Assembly: GCF_000341285.1 (NCBI RefSeq)
Contig: NW_005178468.1
Span: 204,243-268,242, forward strand
Reading direction: 5' to 3'
DNA from: Galdieria sulphuraria
Taxonomy: Eukaryota > Rhodophyta > Bangiophyceae > Galdieriales > Galdieriaceae
DNA length: 64,000 nucleotides
The position numbers were made by a program, and so were the translations under genes. Below are positions 35,517 to 45,200 of the stretch, piece after piece. Each line of letters starts with the position of its first letter. The stretch's first letter is position 1. Under the pieces are notes generated by a model, which was given only the letters and a program-made list of their open reading frames with translations, made no database searches and was not told the DNA's origin.

Positions 35517-36161
35517 ATGTCATTGATGGGATTCTTGTGTCACAACTGTATTGTTTCGGCATGGAACATATCTCTTCTCAATTCTTCCACTTGCGCTCGT
35601 TTATCCAAAAGTTTTCGTTCTTGGCAGATAAGACACCAAACTCGAATAAAGACTTGCTTTCCAAAACAGTGGGTTTGCTGTCAATCACCGGTTGATCCAG
35701 CAAGACCTCGGTTTCGTATCAGGGAAGAGGAAGATAATTCACCGAAGCAGCTCCAAGAAGATGAAATAGAATCAATCAATAGTCAGTTGAAAAAGGAGAT
35801 TGAAGAGACACGAAGAAGACTTGGGCTTGAAGAGAAATCTGGAAAGCCAAGAAAAGAACTGTTGGAAACGGACAAAGTGGAAGATGTGTCCCTGTGGAAC
35901 ATTTTGATTGCAAGTGTTATTGCTAGTTTGTTGGCAGTTTCACTCGATATGTTTGCTTTGAAAGTTTACAGTTACGTTGGCTCACATCCTAGGTCGCAAA
36001 CTGATATGTATATCGTTGAGAGACTGAGTGGTGTAATACGTTTGGTACTTGTCGGTTTCTCTTCACTTGCAGGTGGTATTGTATCTATTGTTGCGTTAGG
36101 CTTGTGCTTGCTTTTCTTACAGACAAGCTTGAAAAAGTTGATGGGTTTATTTTCTTCATAA
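35517..36161 (+). CDS. DUF3082 plastid membrane protein
   Basis: Single exon of 214 residues from the ATG at 35517. A basic, Cys/Ser-rich leader of about 55 residues suggests plastid import. A charged coiled stretch follows (DEIESINSQLKKEIEETRRR). Two membrane helices then surround a loop: LWNILIASVIASLLAVSLDM and LVGFSSLAGGIVSIVALGLC. The loop SHPRSQTDMYIVERLSGVIR and the pattern R-x-x-x-x-G-x-x-x-LA-x-G are those of the DUF3082 family of cyanobacteria and plants, of unknown role. It is divergent from tRNA-Asp and converges on RPS8, 37 bp apart. Confidence 0.7.
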   Translation: MSLMGFLCHNCIVSAWNISLLNSSTCARLSKSFRSWQIRHQTRIKTCFPKQWVCCQSPVDPARPRFRIREEEDNSPKQLQEDEIESINSQLKKEIEETRRRLGLEEKSGKPRKELLETDKVEDVSLWNILIASVIASLLAVSLDMFALKVYSYVGSHPRSQTDMYIVERLSGVIRLVLVGFSSLAGGIVSIVALGLCLLFLQTSLKKLMGLFSS

Positions 36162-36198
36162 ACAGGAAAGTATTGTGGTCAGCATATGAAAAAAATAT

Positions 36199-36935
36199 TT
36201 ATTGCTTGCCGGATTTCTTACGACGTTGCATCTGGCGTTGATAAAATTCTAGTTCTTTTGCTTCCAAAATATATCCATCGCATCGTCCACATTGGCCAGG
36301 CCTCGAAGTAACTCTAGCCAACAACTTTCCTGTTGAAAACTGATCTAACAATGCTTTTTCAACTGGTCGGCTAACAGCTGAAACTTTCTGCTTATCTACA
36401 GCCTTTGTAGTTGTCTGTGACTGTTCTTCTTGTTGTGCATCATCCTGAATGGCGTTAAGAATAGAAAATCAATAGACAAAGAAAAGACAGCATTACCTTC
36501 TTCTTCTTTCCTATTTCTATACCATAATGTTGCGAATACCATTGTCGGAACGGAGTAGCATCGATCTGAACGATGCAACCTTTGACTAGTGTATTGGTCC
36601 TTACAAGTTCATTATTTGACGCGTTATAGACGACGGCTACAATCCTCGTCTTCCTGCTAGTAGATTCAGATCCCCAAGAGAAGTTACCCGTGTCCAAACG
36701 AAGTGCTCGAAACTTGTAGTTGCCTCCTCTCACTCGAACAGGACGTACTGCTTTAGGACCCAACTTGGTGTTGGCAGGTTGTCGTCCCAAGTTATACTTT
36801 CGCTTCTTTCTCCATACTGCCTTTTTACCTCCTGTAAGGCGACGCTTATGGAGCGTGTCTCGAGTAATACCTAATCAAGAAAAGTGGATAGATATGAGTT
36901 TGATAAATGCTATTGCTCCTTTTCAACTAACCCAT
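36199..36935 (-). CDS. RPS8: Cytosolic small-subunit ribosomal protein eS8 (RPS8), three exons
   Basis: Exon 1 is only ATGG (36932-36935), followed by a 61-nt intron. Exon 2 (36497-36870) encodes [20 protein letters not shown] through [10 protein letters not shown] 52-nt intron then leads to exon 3 (36199-36444). The 207-residue product matches eS8 throughout: [60 protein letters not shown] and, at the end, [20 protein letters not shown]. Human RPS8 has 208 residues. The block before exon 3 is Gln-rich ([13 protein letters not shown]) and longer than usual. It sits in the body and 5' domain of the 40S subunit. Confidence 0.95.
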
Positions 36936-37114
36936 AAACGATCACACGCCGTATAACGACGATAATTCCCAGAAATTAATGCGTTTCACATTTGATAATA
37001 AACAACATTTATTGTACAGAAAAAAGAAGGAAAATTCCTTTCTATTAGAATATGATTAATTTTGATATAACCAAGAATGCTTATGTACAAATAGACAACA
37101 AAAAAGGAATGGTC
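36936..37114. other. Intergenic AT-rich region between RPS8 and bZIP genes
   Basis: About 180 bp with no coding frame. It serves as the RPS8 upstream region and the 3' region of the bZIP gene, both on the reverse strand. Confidence 0.3.
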
Positions 37115-37843
37115 TCAACCTCTTTTCTCATATTCTCGTAGTTTCTCTTCCAACTGACCAATTTTACACTTTAATTCTTCATTTTCCCTTTCAAGTTGTT
37201 GCAAGCGTTCTATGTGTCTTTTCCTTGCATTCGCAGCAGACTTGCGATTCCTCAAAATACGTCTGAGAGTACGTTGCTCTGGTGTCAAACTCTTTAGAGC
37301 CTTCAAATGTTGCTTTCTTTGCTCTCTCAGTTCTTCTTCTGACTTTCCAGCTGATGAATTAAAAATAGGAGATTGTCCAACAGTTTCTAAAATTTCGTCT
37401 ACCTGTGAAACTTGAATTCTTGAAGTCATGCACACTGCGGGAGCACTGGTGATGGAAGTATCAGAATATATAGCTTCATTTGTGACATTTGAACGAGCAT
37501 AGGAGAAACGATGCAAATCATTCGTTTCAGATATCGAAACTGTATGAAAGCTACCAGTACTATCCGATGGCAAGTTAGCCTTATTCTGTTTTCTCCTTTT
37601 GATTCCCTCATGCCTGGGTTGTGTACGTTGCGGACCCGAATTTTCTGCTTGTGAAGTTTCAGACCAAACTCTATCTTTAGTTTCTATTTCCTTCATATCT
37701 TCCCAGTTATGTTCTACCAGCTCGTATAACAAGGGAAACTTTTCTTCTTCTATACTAGAAGGACTATAAAAAGGAAGCTCCCAACTATCATGTTCTGACA
37801 TAATGCCTCCAGAGGAACACTTCTCTACAGATAAGCGTTCCAT
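37115..37843 (-). CDS. bZIP transcription factor
   Basis: A single exon of 242 codons from the ATG at 37843. The C-terminal end carries a full bZIP: basic region RRILRNRKSAANARKRHIER (with the N-x7-R pattern and Ala pair that read DNA), immediately followed by a heptad leucine zipper (LQQLERENEELKCKIGQLEE). The N-terminal part is acidic and Ser/Pro-rich, a likely activation region (SEHDSWELPFYSPSSIEEEK). The target is unknown; it has no transmembrane segment. The frame is open to an ATG at 38044, but a TATA-like box at 37866-37875 lies inside that extension. The true start is therefore probably 37843, or the Met at 37801. Confidence 0.88.
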   Translation of the reverse strand: MERLSVEKCSSGGIMSEHDSWELPFYSPSSIEEEKFPLLYELVEHNWEDMKEIETKDRVWSETSQAENSGPQRTQPRHEGIKRRKQNKANLPSDSTGSFHTVSISETNDLHRFSYARSNVTNEAIYSDTSITSAPAVCMTSRIQVSQVDEILETVGQSPIFNSSAGKSEEELREQRKQHLKALKSLTPEQRTLRRILRNRKSAANARKRHIERLQQLERENEELKCKIGQLEEKLREYEKRG

Positions 37844-37865
37844 AACAATCCAAACATGCGTCGAG

Positions 37866-37875
37866 TATTTATATA
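37866..37875 (-). promoter_or_regulatory. TATA-like element of the bZIP gene
   Basis: The reverse strand reads TATATAAATA, about 23 bp upstream of the ATG at 37843 and 65 bp upstream of the next Met codon at 37801. Position and sequence fit a core promoter. Confidence 0.4.
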
Positions 37876-38068
37876 CAACTGTTTCTTTCGTCTGTATTTT
37901 TGGAATCGACCATATGGCTCTTTTCGTTTTGAGTCGTGTAATGACTACACATAGGCAGATCGACGAGTCTGATTGGGTCATCGAATATTCGTTTGTCCAA
38001 TCAAAATCGAGCAAACAGAAATGTCGATTCCTCACGTGGACCATCCGATTTGATATGAAATAACGTGA

Positions 38069-39472
38069 ATGATGGCTTTTTTATCCTCACCACAACTTTT
38101 CTTTGGAAAAGCCAAGACTAAAAAGGGAATGAATGATCAAAAGGAAAGAATATTGAGAAAGCGAATACATCTTTCGAGACACTGCACTACATTTTCTATT
38201 TATCTTAAAGAGATGGTCACAACCTCAAGTGATGCAACTAGCCAAGAGAACAGTGCGTTGGATAAGGTTTTGAGTGACTTTGACAAGTATGTAGTGAAAA
38301 CATATAATAGACAGCCTTTATATTTCTCACATGGTAATGGTGCTTGGCTTTGGGATCAGGACGAACGCAAGTTGTTGGATTTTGTTGGAGGTATTGCCAC
38401 TTGTAGCGTTGGTCACTGTCATCCAAAACTCATCGATGCCGTCCAACAGCAAATGAATAGTGTCCATCATGTATCCAACTTATATTATATTCCTCAGCAA
38501 GTAGAATTGGCAAAGTGGTTGGTGGAACACTCTTGTGCTGACAAAGTTTTCTTTTGTAATTCAGGAACAGAAGCTAATGAAGCAGCTATTAAGCTGGCAA
38601 GAAAATATGGTAAAGTTCGTTGGAATTGTAAAGAACCGATCATTATCAGTGCAAACAAGTCATTCCATGGAAGGACTTGTGGTTCTCTAAGTGCAACTGC
38701 TCAACCTAAATATCAATCCCATTTTTTACCTTTGTTACCGGGATTCCTTTATGTGGATTACAACGATACGTCATCTTTCTTAGAATTGGTTGATAACATA
38801 AAGTCTTCGGATGATCGAAGAATTGTGGGGGTAATGTTAGAAGCTGTTCAAGGAGAAGGTGGAGTTATGCCTGGAGATGAAAAGTTCTTTCAAACTGTTC
38901 GACAAGTTTGTAGTCAGATAGGAGCTTTGATGATATTAGATGAAGTTCAAGTAGGAATGGGAAGAACTGGAAGACTTTGGGGATATGAGCATTATCGTAT
39001 TGAACCAGATATTTTCACTACAGCAAAGGGTCTTGCAGGTGGAGTTCCAATAGGAGCTATGTTGTGCCAATCTCACTGTGACTTGTTTGAACCCGGAGAC
39101 CATGCAGCAACTTTTGGAGGAAATCCTTTATCTTGTGTAGCGGCATTATCAGTTTGTCACATTATTGAAGAAGAACAACTTATCGAAAATGCCAAAGAGA
39201 GAGGAATGGAGTTACAAATAGGTTTGGAAAAGTTGAAACAATCATATCCACAGTGTATTTCTCAAGTACGAGGATTGGGTTTATTAATAGGATTACAACT
39301 TAAAGATGGTTATACAGCATCTCAAGTCATTGATAGAGCACTTGAACAAAACTTATTAGTATTGTCTGCTGGTCCTCAAGTTGTACGATTGGCACCACCT
39401 CTGGTCATTACTCAAGAACAAGTGCAATTGGCTTTACATATCTTGAACAACGTTTTCAAAGAGTTAATCTAG
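38069..39472 (+). CDS. ARGD: Acetylornithine aminotransferase (class III, PLP)
   Basis: Single exon, 467 residues. A basic leader of about 50 residues (SSPQLFFGKAKTKKG, KRIHLSRHCTTFS) suggests an organelle-targeted enzyme. The core has the class III fold: GGIATCSVGHCHPKLIDAVQ, FFCNSGTEANEAAIKLARKY (PLP phosphate loop), LEAVQGEGGVMPGD, LILDEVQ-like ILDEVQVGMGRTGRLWGYEH, and the PLP-lysine site TTAKGLAGGVPIGAM. The sequence HAATFGGNPLSC is typical of ArgD. It makes N-acetylornithine in arginine synthesis in plastids or mitochondria. Ornithine aminotransferase is a less likely reading. The gene is divergent from the bZIP gene and 14 bp upstream of the RlmH gene. Confidence 0.9.
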   Translation: MMAFLSSPQLFFGKAKTKKGMNDQKERILRKRIHLSRHCTTFSIYLKEMVTTSSDATSQENSALDKVLSDFDKYVVKTYNRQPLYFSHGNGAWLWDQDERKLLDFVGGIATCSVGHCHPKLIDAVQQQMNSVHHVSNLYYIPQQVELAKWLVEHSCADKVFFCNSGTEANEAAIKLARKYGKVRWNCKEPIIISANKSFHGRTCGSLSATAQPKYQSHFLPLLPGFLYVDYNDTSSFLELVDNIKSSDDRRIVGVMLEAVQGEGGVMPGDEKFFQTVRQVCSQIGALMILDEVQVGMGRTGRLWGYEHYRIEPDIFTTAKGLAGGVPIGAMLCQSHCDLFEPGDHAATFGGNPLSCVAALSVCHIIEEEQLIENAKERGMELQIGLEKLKQSYPQCISQVRGLGLLIGLQLKDGYTASQVIDRALEQNLLVLSAGPQVVRLAPPLVITQEQVQLALHILNNVFKELI

Positions 39473-39486
39473 TTGAAAGTAATAAC

Positions 39487-40084
39487 ATGGCATTTGTGGC
39501 CAATTTCTTGTCAAGTTATAATAATAAAATACGCAAGTCTTGGTTGTTCACCAGTCACTTGCAACAACAACATAGAGTAAGAAGTAACCTACAGACAAGT
39601 ATATGTTCACTATTACACGTTACTATTCTATCAACAGGAAAGACAAAAGAACGTTGGTTACAATTGGCGATGGAGGAATATATTTTACGTTTGAGACCTT
39701 TTATAACAGTAGATCTGTTGTCGACTCGTGATAATCAGCATCTTTCACAGTTAGTCTCTAGGCAAAAGGGTTGTTTATATTGTCTTGATTCCAGTGGATC
39801 AGTTATCAACTCTATAGAGTTTAAAAAACTGCTCTATGATTCTTTTGAGAAAGGAAAAGTAAACTTTGTTATTGGAGGTTCTTTAGGTCTACCAGAAACA
39901 CTGAAACGTAGAGGGAAACTCATAAGTTTATCATCCTTGACATTTACACATCAGTAAGTCAACAAAATATTCTATTGTAGTTTGGAAACTCAAAGTAGAT
40001 GAACAAAGAATGACAAGGTTAATACTTGTAGAACAAATATATCGTGCCACTCAGATACACAAGGGAACTGCATATCATAAGTAA
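39487..40084 (+). CDS. RlmH-type (pseudouridine-1915-N3) rRNA methyltransferase, two exons
   Basis: Exons 39487-39953 and 40009-40084, intron 55 nt (GTAAGT...CAAAG). Splicing makes TFTHQMTRLILVEQIYRATQ and ends GTAYHK, as in bacterial RlmH (family end: YRA...YH). The deep-knot SPOUT fold is shown by VNFVIGGSLGLPETLKRRGK and SLSSLTFTHQ. RlmH methylates pseudouridine in helix 69 of the large rRNA. A leader of about 45 residues with Ser, Arg and Gln points to an organelle, plastid or mitochondrion. The size without the leader (about 150) is that of bacterial RlmH. An earlier acceptor at 39980 would put the last exon out of frame. Confidence 0.88.
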
Positions 40085-40339
40085 GAGAACAGATAAGAAG
40101 ACCTTGATTTGCTCCATGAATGGCTCTTAAAAAGTCAACGATATCAAAACGTATTGGATCAATAGGCTTCATGTTCTGTTTTAATGACATTATGATGAGC
40201 AAGTGTCGTTATTGTTTGTGTAATACAAAAAATAAATGAAAATGGGTTGAGGAGACCAGTATATATGCAAAATAGGACAAAATGCAGTTTGCGATTTCTC
40301 AACAATCTCTTTTTTATCTTTTTAGCATTCATTATACTA

Positions 40340-41991
40340 TTATGCGTCTTCTGAAATGGTCTTTTCTCGAGAGGTTAGCACTTCTCTTTGACAAGTGAAC
40401 AAATGATGAGTGAAGATGACAATGAACATAAGAAATACACAAACTTCAAATGTCGTAGAAACGCTCCAGTCTGCTAATAAAACAACAAGCACAATAAAGT
40501 TAAGAGGAACTCTGTACAAGTTCATAATAGTGCTTCTATATTCATTCGGAATGGTTCTGGAAGAATAATAAAAAATTTCTATTAGCAACAAAAAAGGAAT
40601 TAATATATAGTCAAAATATACATACCTTGCACGTAATACAGCCATTGATGGAAAGAAAACTCCACAAATAGTTTCAAACAATACAAAACTGAAAAAGACT
40701 ATCCATAATACTGAAGAACTTATAGTTACTAAGAATACTATTGCAGTAACAATAAAGCATATTCTAAATACAAATCGGGAGTCAATGTTTCTTTTGTTAT
40801 CAGAAATAATACTAAATACCTTAGTAGCTGAACAACTTCCACATTTCCTTCTAATATTGTAAAGGTACAACTGCCAAGCATCAATGCAACCATAAAACAA
40901 GAAAATACGAGACCTCAAAAAATAGTTGTTGATAAATAAAAAAGCTCCGATAGGATAGAACAATATTATATTCTCACCATGTGGAATATTTGTGCTACTA
41001 GTCAACTGTAAAGCCGGAGTCCACATAAACACAAAAATATACATGACACTTTCAAAACAACTTTGAAATACACCCAATAGCCAAATGCGTTGTTCCGCAA
41101 ATAAAGATTGCAGTGCACAATGAAATCCAACTTTGCTATCTTTATGATTATCTCCATAATTTTCGTCCCTAGTCAACGAGCAACGGTATAAGAATGATTC
41201 CAGACAAACAACTCAACGAAATACCATTTCATGTAAATCACTAAAGACATGATAAAAAGAATTAGTATACTGGCATCAAATGGGGCAACCTTTCCGAAAT
41301 TGGATGCTAAAATATTAGCCACTTGTCCAGCTAAGATTGCCATCAAACCATTTCCAAATTGTGCCTTGGCGAATATTTCATTCAACAACCAACCAGGTAG
41401 TAATCGCTTGTTATGTTCACTAATTAACCAAGACTATAGAAAATATACACAAATCGTATTTAGAAACAGATCATGGCAAAGTTACCTCAAATGAAGAGAA
41501 TAAAATGGAAGTCGAAATGCCTCCCAATAATCTCCCAAGAAGAAGAATAGTAAAAATAGGAAAGTGTTTGGTTATACAAGAAATAGAGTAAAGTAACCCA
41601 TACACAAGGCAAAGCCTCTTTCTACCGAATCTATCTGCAGAAGAACCAACAAAGGTTCCAAAGATCCCAGAACTACCAAAACCTAAAGAAAGATCAAACA
41701 TAAACCAAAGAAAAGTAGAAAAGTTATACCAGCAACAAACAGAAATCCTATTTGAGCTTTCGAGAATCCATACTGTTCATATAACGCATAAACATAAGGA
41801 CCTTGAAGCCAGTCTGCAGAAACTGCAAGAAGATAGACTATCAGGTATTCTCCTTGCAACTTTCTTCCTTGTACCTCAAAGTTTTCTGAATCTATTTCCT
41901 TGGAAACTTGAGAAACTTTGTAAAGCCTTATATACACTCTGGCAATAATACAAAGCAGGGAAAGACTAACAAAATATAACCAAAACATCAA
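40340..41991 (-). CDS. Major facilitator protein, MFSD5/molybdate-anion transporter type, five exons
   Basis: Reverse exons 41730-41991, 41486-41682, 41225-41433, 40626-41168 and 40340-40556; introns 47, 52, 56 and 69 nt, all GT..AG. The 475-residue product matches human MFSD5 in order: VSADWLQGPYVYALYEQYGF, SSADRFGRKRLCLVYGLLYS (the first MFS loop), LGRLLGGISTSILFSSFES, SWLISEHNKRLLPGWLLNEI, and QSCFESVMYIFVFMWTPALQ. The C-terminal half has FFPSMAVLRARTIPNEYRST. About 12 membrane helices are expected. The algal homologue in Chlamydomonas carries molybdate at high affinity (MOT2). It has more introns than any other gene here. Confidence 0.88.
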
Positions 41992-42238
41992 AATTTGAAA
42001 AACTCAATATATCTAAATTTCTCATAATTATTTGCAATACATAAGAGAGCTTCATAAGATCTGTTTCTTTTATATTAGAGAATGACTGAATCATGAAAAT
42101 ACTCAAGTCAGCATAATTGATAACGAGAAGAAAGATACTGTTCGATCTTTATTTTATTTATTGTGAAACGAGAACGTTTCATATGAAAAGAAAAGGATAA
42201 GTTGGCATTTACAAACACTTTCAACCGAAAAAAGAGCT
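41992..42238. other. Intergenic region between MFSD5-like and XMAP215 genes
   Basis: About 250 bp of AT-rich DNA without a coding frame, at the 5' side of the transporter and the 3' side of the microtubule gene. Nothing else was seen. Confidence 0.3.
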
Positions 42239-45200
42239 TTAATTCAAATGAACGGATATTTCTCTACTATTGCTTCGGTGAAAGGAATCATCATCTTCAC
42301 GAGAGTTGACAGTTGCAAAACGATCTCGGTAACTGGAAGTACTTTTCCAATTGTCACTGCTGTTATTTGACGACACTTTAAGTTCTTCTAGCTTCTGCGA
42401 ATATATATCATGAGAGAGCGAAACATTGAAAGTCTCCTCCTGCGTTGTCTTTCCTCTCCTGTGTTGCTCTTCCAATGAAATACTTTCTAAACCCTTCTCA
42501 ATGTATTCTCGAAATACAAAACTGGTCGCGTCCAGATAAGGCGTCAAGTCCACATCAGGATATATTCGGCGAAACTCATATAGCTCTCGTAGACCATTCT
42601 TTGTATGTTCTTTCGTACTTATCCTTTCGAAAATCTTTTCGAGACTTTCACGAGATACCGTTTCAGGAGGTGCTCGAGGTTCCGTAGGAGACTCTAGTAA
42701 AACTTCCTTCATAAAGCCTTCAACTGGAGCTGTCTTGCCATCTAGAAACTCTTGTAGTAGACGACTCAACACTGGTTTCGTTTCCAATGGAATAAGACTG
42801 GTGAATTCCCATATTTGACTGCCATGAATCTTCACCAAATCACCCAGCAAAACTGTGACCATTTGAAATCCTGAATCTGAGCTTTCACTCGCAGTGTCTC
42901 CTTGAATACTTTGTTTTCGACCTTTCTTGGCACAACGCGCGGTTAAATATACATGAATATCTCTCAATAACATGGCGACATTAACTGACGAAAATCCAGT
43001 TTTGGAAAGTTTCGAGATACATTTCACTATCAGAGAAATCTTCTTCTTTGCTTGTTCAACACTTCTGCTATCACTTTCTCTCAATATAGAGTCTTCTTCC
43101 TTACTTAAAAGTTCAAATAAGACACTATACAACGATGTCCTATCTGAGTTTTCTAAAATTTTCAGTACCAATAAATTCAATGCCCGTACAACTTGACTTC
43201 CATCTTTCCACAAAGGTATTTGAGTAGACAATAGTCTTGTGAGTAGTTCATCCAGCAAACATAAGGAAATTTGTGGGTCCAACAAAGCAACAAAACTTTT
43301 TCTCAAGCAGATTTGCATCAAACCATTCAAAAAATACTTCAACTTTCTGATATTCATCTCATCACCAGCACAGGAATCAAAGACATTACGAATATGGTCT
43401 AGTAAAATTTGAGTAATAGTAGAAGACTCTGGCAAAAAAAGACTTTCACTAGAAGGACTCTGAAGAACAAGACAAAAACTTTTAACACCTTCGATTTGTG
43501 TATCTGTTTCACTAGTACAAAGCATATCGATTACTTGCGTCGGTTCCATTTGTCGCATCTTCGAAGATACTGTTGCTGCTACAGGAAAACTCTTATCATT
43601 ATCTGATGATATCGATGAACGATTTGTCACATTTTCTTCCATTTGAACTCCATTAGATAAAAGTTCTGAGTCCATTGCATTTTTTGTTTCATTGTTACCC
43701 GTTTCTAAACCCGTCAAAGCATCAAATGATTTGCTTCTACTTCTCCGATGATATCGAGCGTTCAAGGAGGCGACGTTTTCATTCTTCTGAGGGCTTCCCA
43801 TTTGTGTGAATTCTTTACTATCCGCAATAGTAACGTTCACGGGAGAATCAAGACCTTGTTCCAATTTGACAGCATCCATCATTTCTGTAGACTTCATTTT
43901 CTCGCTAAAATTAGGTGAATTTTTTGCTTCGCTTGAAGTTGATGCACGTCGAAACGAGGAACTCTTTGATATCACAGGAATTCTTGAAGAAGAAGACCCA
44001 ATGTTTGTGCCTTCCTTCGTATCAAGCTTAAATTCAGCAATGTTAGGTTCAGGTAGTGATGTCTGCATCGATTCACGAACATTATTTGGAGATTCTCGAC
44101 TTTGCCTTTCTTCATTGACAGTCCCGTGAGAGTTTTCTGAACGCTGACGTGACGAAAGTTTATTAGCAGAAGAAATTTTCGGCTTTTGAAGAGAACTGCC
44201 AGTAATCTGTCTGCTTATGCGCTTCTCCGGTGTCTTCAACTGATTCATTCCCAGTCTTTCCTCCAGTCCGTGTCGTTGTCCTTCTGATATATCCCCAACT
44301 CTCTTCCAAAACTGGCCAGGGTCATTAGAATAAATTCTATTCAAAATAGTCTGAGCAAGTCTGGAGATGGAAGAATCTTTATCAAAAACGTGTTCCACAA
44401 AATGAAAAACTGTCTCCATTGGAAAAGCTTCCATGTTGATTTCCTCCATAATGATCGAAATTTCTTCCAAGCATTCCATTCTAGAACGAGGATTCTTGGA
44501 CTTGAGACCGTCAATAAGATAAGGGATAAATTTCTCCCTTGACAATATCTTTTTTAGATATTGATAGGATCGTTTCACGTTGTTCCGAATCAATGGCTTC
44601 AGACTTCCAAACCTTAAAGTTTTTTGTCAGTGAAAATGTTGAGAAAGTGGCAATACATTATACTCACTTTTCACACAATACAGGTAAAAGAAAACTTGCT
44701 TCATAATCTGAAATGTAAAACTCATGTCGCTCGAGGATAGAACAAAGGTTTGCAATGAATTCCAAAGCTTTTAACATACTAGACGAGCTTCCTTCATCAT
44801 TAACGCGCAAAGCAACCCACCGGAATAATATGTCTTCATTATCCAAGGCTGCCATTTCGTCATCAGATATGGCAGAGTTCAACTCTTCGAGTGCTTCCAA
44901 GTGTTCTTTAAAATTAAAGCTTGGTGCGCTCATCTTGGAAAACAGCGATGCAGATACAATTTCCTTTAGTTCATTATGAACTGACTCAATAATAATTGTT
45001 GAAAATGTGTCAAACGCTGCACCAGGCTTCCTCTTGGGTGCTCTACTCTCTCGGTTTTTTCGTCCATCATTCCTTTTCAAAACACACTCCTTTGACTTTT
45101 CAGAAGTTGTTCGCTTCTTCGGAGTTCCGCCTACAGTATTCTCTCGAATCTTACCAATGCTATTGGAACTTTTCTGAACTCCCAAATTTCGTTTCATACT

